Positions 6,616 through 11,887 of a stretch of DNA of 11,887 nucleotides are shown in pieces. How positions within the stretch are numbered: the stretch's first letter is position 1; each line of letters starts with the position of its first letter. The stretch lies in contig CAYXFZ010000078.1 of the NCBI GenBank assembly GCA_964464385.1, forward strand, positions 1 to 11,887, given 5' to 3'. The position numbers were made by a program, and so were the translations under genes. Source of the stretch: CAYXFZ01 sp964464385. GTDB lineage: Bacteria > Planctomycetota > UBA1135. Below the pieces are notes generated by a model. The model was not told the origin of the DNA. It did not search any database and worked only from the letters and a program-made list of their open reading frames with translations.

Positions 6616-7468
6616 GCGGCAAGGAGCGCGCCAATGCGGAAGTGAACAAGCAGGCGAGGAGACCCAAAGAGGCCAACGTGAGTTGCCCTTGTGCCAGCAG
6701 AGCCATGCTGGGGAGCAACGGGGCGGTTTGCAGGAGGCGACGGACTGCCGCTTGCACGCGATGGGGCGACCAAGGCAAGTGCCGATCCCGCCAGACGGGC
6801 CGCATATGGTGAAAGAAAAAGAGGGGCCATGCCCAAGCCAAGTGCAGGGGATGATCGGCGAGGGAAAGAAGAAGAACGGGAGAGAAACAAGCGCTGCAAA
6901 CGAGGACGACCGCGTTCCTGCCCGGTAAACCGTGTTCTTCGCGTGTGGCCAAACGGGAGAGGAACAAAAAGTAAAAGGCGGTGCTCAGGGCCGCCATCAA
7001 AAGAATCAGTGGCGGATTGGCTACCCAAACGAGGCCCCCAAGAAGAAGGACCAAACAGCGAGCGGTGGCCAGCAGCGGTGGTCCGATAAATCCCCGCAGG
7101 CCAGAACCGCCAAAATTATAAATCAAGGTTAGGACGGCCAGGAGGAGGAATGCCGTGTGTGTTCCTCTTGGGGAAGCGAAAGCACAAGCGGCAGCCAGAC
7201 CGAGGAGTGCCAGCAAGAGAAGGGATGCTCCAAGGACGGAGATCTCGCCCTTGGGAAGGGGACGATTGGGACGGTGGATTCGATCTGCGTGGCGGTCGGC
7301 CAAGTCGTTGCCGACCATTCCCGCGTGGTAGAGGGCCAACACCCCAGCCAAGGGCAAGAGCATGGAGGACAGGGATGCTGCCTTGCCCAGGATCAAACCC
7401 GCTGCCAGAAAGTCCCAGGCCAAGGCGGGGAGGAGGGCAATGCGGAGAAGGCGGAGCCAGGGCCGCAT
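6608..7468 (-). CDS. UbiA-family membrane protein (prenyltransferase-like)
   Basis: UbiA-type enzymes are integral membrane proteins that transfer a prenyl chain from a prenyl diphosphate to an acceptor. The 286-residue protein has about eight or nine hydrophobic segments. It has the first aspartate motif NDLADRHAD at 54-62, followed by the typical RPNRPLPKG at 66-74. The second aspartate-rich motif, normally in the cytoplasmic loop after helix 6, is not there; the matching loop reads SRLATREEHGLPGR (171-184). This is reminiscent of EboC-like UbiA relatives, which have a Ser-Arg-x-Glu-type loop, but no ebo genes are nearby, so that is tentative. The ATG abuts the rseP stop (TGAATG) with no ribosome site, so it probably relies on coupled translation. 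Placement behind dxr, an isoprenoid precursor gene, suits a prenyl-related role. The substrate is unknown. Confidence 0.82.
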   Translation of the reverse strand: MRPWLRLLRIALLPALAWDFLAAGLILGKAASLSSMLLPLAGVLALYHAGMVGNDLADRHADRIHRPNRPLPKGEISVLGASLLLLALLGLAAACAFASPRGTHTAFLLLAVLTLIYNFGGSGLRGFIGPPLLATARCLVLLLGGLVWVANPPLILLMAALSTAFYFLFLSRLATREEHGLPGRNAVVLVCSACFSPVLLLSLADHPLHLAWAWPLFFFHHMRPVWRDRHLPWSPHRVQAAVRRLLQTAPLLPSMALLAQGQLTLASLGLLACLFTSALARSLPPE

Positions 7469-9265
7469 TCAGCCGAAATAGCGTTGGACGTCCAACCAAG
7501 TGACGAACACGATCAAAAAGAGGACGGCGAGGAGTCCGACCATTTGCACGAGGCCCTGGATGCGAAGAGAGAGGGGCCGACCCCGCACCATTTCGATGAG
7601 AACAAAGAGGATATGGCCACCGTCCAGTCCGGGAATGGGCAGGAGGTTCAGGATACCCAGGTTGATGGAGATGAGTGCCAGGAAAAGAAGGAGTGGGATG
7701 AGGCCCTGGCTGGCGAAGGACTGCGCGACATCCCCAATCATGATGATTCCGCCCAGGTTCTTTTTGGCGACACTGCCGTCGAACATGCCGCGCATGGTGA
7801 GCAAGACTTCCCGTCCCATGCCGACGGCCTCTCGCAGACCCAAGGCGATGGCATCGGGGATGTTGTCGCAACGCACAATTTCTTGAGGGCCTTGCAGGCC
7901 AAATCCGTAATCCGCATTGGAGGAGGCTTCGGCGGTCAAGGACACGGTGTAGGGATCCTCGGTTCCCGGGCGCAGGAGCACCAAGTCCAATTCCTGAGGC
8001 TGGGTTTGCACTGCTAAGGCCAGATCTTGAAGGTCCGAAATGGGTTCGCCGTTGGCGCGGAGGAGAAGGTCGCCCGCTTGCATGGCGCTACGTCCTGCCG
8101 GGCTGTCCGAAATCGGAGCGACTTCAAAACTATCACCGCCATCGAGCCAGACCCGGGCAAGAAGTTCCGGATATTTGAGATCGGGTTGGGCGGGAAGAGA
8201 AAGAACCGCACCATCGCGCCGCACCTCCAGGACCGGTAGGCCGTTGCGTAAACTGGAAGCCGCGAGATCCACCAAGGAATTGCAGGAGCGACCCCCAGCA
8301 CGGAGGAGGTCGTCTCCCTCACGAAGGCCGAGGGGGATTTTTCCAGACAGAATCTCTCGCACATGCGCCGAGCGGCGCCGAATACCAATTTGATCTCGGT
8401 CGGTGGATCGAGGATTGGGGTGCAAGACCACTTGCACTTGTTGAGGCCCTTCGCCATTGTTCTGGCGCAGCAAATCCAAGGCCACGGATCCGCCGCGTAA
8501 AAGGGCGCGTTGCAGAAGAATGCGAGCCTTGGTGGGATCCCCCTGAATGGGGATGCGATCCAAGGATTGCAAAACGTCGCCGTCCAGGATCCCGGCCTGA
8601 GCAGCGGCACCCTCTTCGGTCACTTTTACAACCAGTTCCGAGGCAAACAAGGCGGGCGAAATTCCTACACGTGGGAAGCCAACGCTGGCATCAAACTCAG
8701 GAACCAGAACCAACTCACGAGGAGGAAGGCCAAGCTTGTCGCCAGGAAGGAGGCGGATGACGAGGGGTTCGGCACCGCCTAGGGCAACGGCGGCGGCGAA
8801 GTGTCGGAATGCATGGGTAGTACGCCCGCCTGTCTCGAGGATTCGATCTCCCTCCAGCACTCCGGCATGCCAAGCCACACTGCCCGGTTTGACCTCTCCG
8901 ACTAGGGGCGCCTCGAAGGGAACCCCAAAGCGGAAAAGAATGGGCAGGACGAGCGCGGCAAACACGAAATTCATGAGAATGCCACCCGCAAAGATAAGCA
9001 GTCGCTGGCCCTTACCAGCGGCACCAAGTTCTCCTGGTTTGGGTTCCTGGTTGGTCTCTTCACCGGCGAGGCGGACGTATCCGCCAAGGGGTAGGAGGGA
9101 GAGACGGTAGTCCGTCCCGCCTCGTTGAAAACCCCACACCCGAGGGCCGAAGCCCAAGGAAAAAACTTCCACCCGGACACCACAGAAACGAGCCGCCAAA
9201 TAATGACCCCCCTCGTGTACGAAGAGGATCAGACCAATCCCGAAAATAGCGAAAACAAGGGCCAT
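7469..9265 (-). CDS. rseP: RseP-type site-2 intramembrane metalloprotease, four PDZ-like units
   Basis: RseP cleaves single-pass membrane proteins such as anti-sigma factors and signal-peptide remnants within the inner membrane. The 598-residue protein has the zinc site HEGGH at 17-21 in the first transmembrane segment, GGILMNF at 94-100, and the second zinc motif NLLPIPGLDGGH at 540-551, followed by the last transmembrane helices. Between them lie four PDZ-like units: about 117-175 (GVLEGDRIL), 203-268 (GILDGDVLQSL), 292-352 (GLREGDDLLRAGG) and 377-433 (AMQAGDLLLRANGEPI). RseP is usually about 450 residues with one or two PDZ domains, so this is an expanded form. The third unit lacks the usual SPAxxAG segment. 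The start at 9265 puts the HExxH helix at the N-terminus, as in the family; upstream in-frame codons fall inside dxr. It starts 2 bases after the dxr stop, without a Shine-Dalgarno. Confidence 0.95.
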   Translation of the reverse strand: MALVFAIFGIGLILFVHEGGHYLAARFCGVRVEVFSLGFGPRVWGFQRGGTDYRLSLLPLGGYVRLAGEETNQEPKPGELGAAGKGQRLLIFAGGILMNFVFAALVLPILFRFGVPFEAPLVGEVKPGSVAWHAGVLEGDRILETGGRTTHAFRHFAAAVALGGAEPLVIRLLPGDKLGLPPRELVLVPEFDASVGFPRVGISPALFASELVVKVTEEGAAAQAGILDGDVLQSLDRIPIQGDPTKARILLQRALLRGGSVALDLLRQNNGEGPQQVQVVLHPNPRSTDRDQIGIRRRSAHVREILSGKIPLGLREGDDLLRAGGRSCNSLVDLAASSLRNGLPVLEVRRDGAVLSLPAQPDLKYPELLARVWLDGGDSFEVAPISDSPAGRSAMQAGDLLLRANGEPISDLQDLALAVQTQPQELDLVLLRPGTEDPYTVSLTAEASSNADYGFGLQGPQEIVRCDNIPDAIALGLREAVGMGREVLLTMRGMFDGSVAKKNLGGIIMIGDVAQSFASQGLIPLLLFLALISINLGILNLLPIPGLDGGHILFVLIEMVRGRPLSLRIQGLVQMVGLLAVLFLIVFVTWLDVQRYFG

Positions 9266-9267
9266 GA

Positions 9268-10389
9268 TCAGGAAGCGGTGGAATGCAAGGAGGAGGCGAA
9301 ATCGCGGGCAGTGGCGTCCGCCTCGAGCACTGCGGCCAGATCCGGGGCCGACTGATTGCCGAACTCCTCCAGGGTGGCCGCGCAAGTGGCGACGATTTCC
9401 GGAAAGGGGAGGCGCTCTTCTAGGAAGGCCTGCACGGCCACTTCATCGGCTGCATTCAGGATGGCCCCGGCGGCGGAGCCCATTTCGGTGGCTTTCCATC
9501 CCAATTCCAGAGCGGGCCAACGTTGAGGATCCGGTACCTCCAAATCCAAGCGAGCAAAAAGAGTGGCATCGAATCCGGTCATGGGAGCGGGTACGGAGTG
9601 CGGAGCATGCAAAGCAAAATGCAAGGGAAAGGCCATATCGGGCGGACCCATTTGGGATAGGACGGCGCCATCCTGGAATTCCACAAGAGCATGCAGGATG
9701 GACTGTCGATGCAGCAGGACCTGCACTTGGCGCCCAGGCAGGCCAAAGAGGTGATTGGCTTCCAAGATTTCGAAAGCCTTGTTCATCATGGTGGCGGAAT
9801 CCACCGTAATGCGTGGACCCATGTCCCAGTTTGGATGGGCCAGCGCATCTTGGGGTGTTGCGGAGGCAAGATCGGACGGGTCTCGATCTCTTAGAGCACC
9901 CCCGGAAGCGGTCAGAAAAATCGTCCGGATCTCTTGCGGGTCACGGCCAGCCACGCATTGTTGTATGGCGGCGTGTTCGGAATCCACGGGCAAGAGGGCG
10001 GCGCCGGTTTGTTGCGCCAACGGGACCAAAAGATGTCCGGCCAGGACCAAGGATTCTTTGTTGGCCAGAGCGAGATCCCGGCCGGAGCGGAGGACGGCTT
10101 CGCTGTAAGGAAGACCGGCGGCACCCACGGCCGCGTTCAAGCACAAATCCCAGTTGTTTTCTTGACCAAGAAAGGCAAGCAGGTCCTGGACAGCATGCCG
10201 ATCCTGAGTCAGCCAGGTCCTGGCTTGGGGATGGGACTTCGCAGCTAGGGCCAGAGCCTCGGCGGAACGATGGGCAGAGAGACCCACCACGTCCAATGGA
10301 TTGCCAGACCGGGCCAACAGATCCAGGGCCTGGCGGCCCACAGAACCTGTGGCGCCCAGGATCAACAAACGGCGGCGGGGAAAACCCAT
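9268..10389 (-). CDS. dxr: 1-deoxy-D-xylulose 5-phosphate reductoisomerase
   Basis: Dxr converts DXP to MEP with NADPH, the committed step of the MEP isoprenoid pathway. The 373-residue protein (family about 380-400) shows the NADPH-binding GATGSVG at 12-18, LANKESLV at 108-115, metal ligands in VDSEH (Asp136, Glu138), the flexible-loop lead TASGGAL at 160-166, the substrate block from HPNWDMG at 185-191 to DSATMMNK at 197-204, and metal ligand Glu207. C-terminal landmarks are QSILHALVEFQDG at 229-241 and NAADEVAVQAFL at 312-323. All catalytic residues known from the E. coli enzyme have a counterpart. The ATG at 10389 has a GAGG a few bases upstream and a TATCCT hexamer 8 bases upstream. It leads a tight dxr-rseP-UbiA operon; the dxr-rseP pairing is common in bacteria. 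Confidence 0.98.
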   Translation of the reverse strand: MGFPRRRLLILGATGSVGRQALDLLARSGNPLDVVGLSAHRSAEALALAAKSHPQARTWLTQDRHAVQDLLAFLGQENNWDLCLNAAVGAAGLPYSEAVLRSGRDLALANKESLVLAGHLLVPLAQQTGAALLPVDSEHAAIQQCVAGRDPQEIRTIFLTASGGALRDRDPSDLASATPQDALAHPNWDMGPRITVDSATMMNKAFEILEANHLFGLPGRQVQVLLHRQSILHALVEFQDGAVLSQMGPPDMAFPLHFALHAPHSVPAPMTGFDATLFARLDLEVPDPQRWPALELGWKATEMGSAAGAILNAADEVAVQAFLEERLPFPEIVATCAATLEEFGNQSAPDLAAVLEADATARDFASSLHSTAS

Positions 10390-10448
10390 GGGACCTCAGG
10401 ATAAGGGATGCAAGAGGGGATGGAATGCGGCGCGCGTAGAATCTTGAA
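10390..10448. promoter_or_regulatory. Divergent dxr/purM promoter region
   Basis: These 59 bases are the only true divergent intergenic space in the window and must hold, or overlap, promoters for both operons. On the minus strand TATCCT at 10403-10398 stands 8 bases before the dxr ATG. On the plus strand TAGAAT stands 6 bases before the purM ATG. Neither has a recognisable TTGACA-like -35 box at 16-18 bases. Confidence 0.5.
10437..10442 (+). promoter_or_regulatory. Likely -10 element TAGAAT of purM
   Basis: TAGAAT matches the consensus TATAAT at 5 of 6 positions and ends six bases before the purM ATG, so transcription should begin at or within a base or two of the A of ATG. Its first three bases are an in-frame TAG stop, which fixes the ATG at 10449 as the earliest possible start. 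No Shine-Dalgarno lies between. Confidence 0.45.
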
Positions 10449-11498
10449 ATGGCAGGAGACCCTTCCCGAGCCGCCCTTTCCTATCGGGATGCTGGCGTGG
10501 ACATTGATGCTGCTGAGGATGCCCTGGATCGCGTCAAGCCGGCCATTCGTGCAACCTTCGGTCCCCGCGTCTTGGCTGATGTCGGTTCCTTCGGCGGCCT
10601 TTTTTCGGCCCAAGATTTGGGTGAAGAACCCGTGTTGGTTGCCACCGCCGATGGTGTGGGCACCAAAATACGGATTGCCACTGCGGCGTGTATTTTCGAT
10701 AGCATTGGCCGGGATTTGGTGCAACATTGCATCAATGACGCCCTCGTCCAGGGTGCTGCTCCCCTCTTCTTTTTGGACTATGTTGGCGTCGGCCATTTGG
10801 ATCCGGCGCGCGTTTCCTTGGTGATCGAGGGTGTGGCTGCAGCCTGTGGAGACCATGGGGTTGCCTTGTTGGGTGGCGAAACCGCGGAAATGCCCGGAGT
10901 GTATCCCGGCGATGAGTTCGATTTGGTCGGCACCCTGATTGGAGTGGTAGAAAAGAAACATATCTTGGACGGTTCCCGGGTTCGTCCCGGGGATCGTCTT
11001 CTTGGGCTTGCCTCCGTGGGCCTGCATACCAATGGTTATTCTCTCGCCCGCCGGATTGTGACCGAGCGCATGGAATTGCAGTGGTCTGATCCTTTTCCTG
11101 GCGATGAAGAGGGCCGTACCTGCGCCGAGGTGATGCTGGTTCCACACCGTTGCTATCTGCGGCCCTTGCAGCCCCTCCTGCAGAATCCCGATCTACATGC
11201 CTTGGCCCACATCACGGGTGGGGGCCTTCCTGGCAATTTACCGCGAGTCCTGTCAGGGCATGGTGCCCTCGTGAGTCGAGCGGCCGTGCCACCCCTGAAC
11301 GTCTTTGAGCAGCTGGTCCGCGCAGGTGCCGTAGAGAGAGAGGAAGCTTGGCGTGCTTTCAACATGGGCGTAGGCTTGGTCGTAATCTGCTCACCTGAAT
11401 CCCAGGAAGAATTCCAATCCTCATTGGAAAACTCCGGGGAGACGGTGTTTCCCATGGGCGAGGTCACGGAGTGCGGAGAATTTCTGTGGGCGGATTGA
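10449..11498 (+). CDS. purM: Phosphoribosylformylglycinamidine cyclo-ligase (AIR synthetase)
   Basis: PurM closes FGAM to AIR using ATP, the fifth step of de novo purine synthesis; AIR is also the precursor of the thiamine pyrimidine. The 349-residue protein has full family length and motifs: SYRDAGVDI at 11-19, ADGVGTK at 67-73, CINDALVQGAAPLFFLDY at 94-111, GGETAEMPG at 142-150, HTNGYSL at 193-199, HITGGGLPGNLPR at 254-266 and FNMGVG at 304-309. The start is unambiguous: an in-frame TAG lies 12 bases upstream and the first conserved motif begins at residue 11. There is no ribosome site; a -10-like TAGAAT stands six bases before the ATG, so the mRNA may be leaderless. PurN, its frequent neighbour, is absent. 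A secreted-protein gene begins inside its 3' end. Confidence 0.98.
   Translation: MAGDPSRAALSYRDAGVDIDAAEDALDRVKPAIRATFGPRVLADVGSFGGLFSAQDLGEEPVLVATADGVGTKIRIATAACIFDSIGRDLVQHCINDALVQGAAPLFFLDYVGVGHLDPARVSLVIEGVAAACGDHGVALLGGETAEMPGVYPGDEFDLVGTLIGVVEKKHILDGSRVRPGDRLLGLASVGLHTNGYSLARRIVTERMELQWSDPFPGDEEGRTCAEVMLVPHRCYLRPLQPLLQNPDLHALAHITGGGLPGNLPRVLSGHGALVSRAAVPPLNVFEQLVRAGAVEREEAWRAFNMGVGLVVICSPESQEEFQSSLENSGETVFPMGEVTECGEFLWAD
11475..11478 (+). promoter_or_regulatory. Shine-Dalgarno GGAG for the gene starting at GTG 11486
   Basis: GGAG lies inside the end of purM, seven bases before the GTG at 11486. It favours GTG over the TTG at 11495, which overlaps the purM stop as TTGA. Confidence 0.6.
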
Positions 11499-11887
11499 TA
11501 CAGTTTCTGCTCTTCGGCTCCTGTCTTTTTTCTCAGGTCTCCTCTGCGCCACCCCGTTGGGATTCTCTCGCCGAGGACACCTTGCGGCGGGCTCTGGATG
11601 CACCCTGGGACGACGACGATTCTCTTCTCCTCAAGCGGGTGTATCGGTCTTGTTTGCGCTTGGAACATGGCCCGGTGGGTCTGGTTGAGCGGGGATGGGA
11701 GACCTTGGCCCAGTCCGGACGCCCCGAGGACTTGGCCAACTTGGTCCTGTGGCGGCGCCGACACGGACTGCCGACTGGCATCTTGGATCCCATGGAACAT
11801 TTGGAAGTTGCCCTGGAATGCGCCCTCGCCGCCTGGGGAAGGAGTGCCTTGGCGGAACGCGAAGCCTTGTCACGGCAGGGCCCTCTT
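11486..11887 (+). CDS. Secreted or periplasmic protein of unknown function (5' part)
   Basis: The frame is open from 11486 to the window edge (134 codons) and continues beyond it. Initiating at GTG gives a signal-peptide-like N-terminus (MGGLIQFLLFGSCLFSQVSSA) with a plausible signal peptidase site after the SSA at 19-21, although no Lys/Arg precedes the core. The visible mature part, about 22-134, is charged and helix-rich: DDDDS at 40-44, then Leu/Arg/Glu-rich segments such as LLLKRVYRSCLRLEHG and EDLANLVLWRRRHG that could form a TPR- or HEAT-like helical array. No catalytic motif or family is recognised. The start was chosen from the GGAG at 11475-11478; the gene overlaps the purM 3' end by 13 bases, so co-transcription and coupling are likely. 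It has no ATG near its start and is easily missed. Confidence 0.7.
   Translation, partial: MGGLIQFLLFGSCLFSQVSSAPPRWDSLAEDTLRRALDAPWDDDDSLLLKRVYRSCLRLEHGPVGLVERGWETLAQSGRPEDLANLVLWRRRHGLPTGILDPMEHLEVALECALAAWGRSALAEREALSRQGPL

Noticed and set aside
7157..8017. A 286-codon plus-strand frame opposite the UbiA-family gene and rseP
   Set aside because: The product is Gln/Glu/Gly/Asp-rich with no recognisable fold and lies antisense to two recognised membrane proteins. It is a shadow of their codons.
9266..9385. A 40-residue N-terminal extension of RseP
   Set aside because: It lies wholly inside the dxr coding region, is Arg/Gly-rich, and would push the HExxH helix away from the N-terminus where the family has it.
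1..11887. CRISPR array, tRNA gene, insertion sequence, integrase or phage genes
   Set aside because: No regularly spaced direct repeats, cloverleaf, terminal inverted repeats or transposase/integrase motifs were seen on either strand. Composition and codon use look uniform.

Overview
The window is gene-dense, moderately GC-rich bacterial DNA in which nearly every base is coding. It carries ten protein genes that can be read in full, and an eleventh that runs off the right edge. There is no tRNA, rRNA, CRISPR array, transposase or prophage gene. The host should be a diderm (Gram-negative type) bacterium, because the window encodes a TolC-type outer-membrane efflux protein, a lipoprotein with a clear lipobox and an RseP-type site-2 protease. 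The phylum cannot be fixed from the sequence. An unusually long RseP with four PDZ-like units and weak use of Shine-Dalgarno sites would fit Planctomycetota or a similar little-cultured lineage, but that is a guess.

Layout. (1) 25-4000, plus strand: thiL (thiamine-phosphate kinase), tsaE (tRNA t6A ATPase), an ECF sigma factor, a small single-pass membrane protein in the anti-sigma position, and a TolC-family outer-membrane protein. Two of the junctions are ATGA overlaps. (2) 3997-4992, minus strand: a DusB-like tRNA-dihydrouridine synthase. It converges on tolC with a 4-base overlap, and its start codon overlaps the start codon of the next gene. (3) 4991-6592, plus strand: a 533-residue predicted lipoprotein with a HEAT-like helical solenoid. 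(4) 10389 down to 6608, minus strand: dxr, rseP and a UbiA-family membrane protein, packed with gaps of 2 and 0 bases. (5) From 10449, plus strand: purM, overlapped by a GTG-started gene for a secreted protein that continues past the window.

How the parts relate. Most genes are housekeeping. PurM makes AIR, the precursor of both purines and the thiamine pyrimidine. Dxr consumes DXP, which is also the source of the thiamine thiazole. ThiL finishes thiamine diphosphate. So three genes touch one metabolic junction, although they sit in separate transcription units. TsaE and Dus both act in tRNA modification. RseP cuts single-pass membrane proteins such as anti-sigma factors, so the sigma/membrane-protein pair upstream of tolC is a natural candidate substrate system.

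Points that stand out: the four PDZ-like units in RseP; a UbiA-family protein whose second aspartate motif is missing; the sigma/membrane-protein/TolC cassette, whose membrane partner has no zinc motif; divergent genes sharing a CATG as both start codons; and TANNNT -10-like hexamers 6-9 bases before the ATG of several lead genes, which suggests leaderless transcription. No clearly novel multi-gene defence or mobile system was found.
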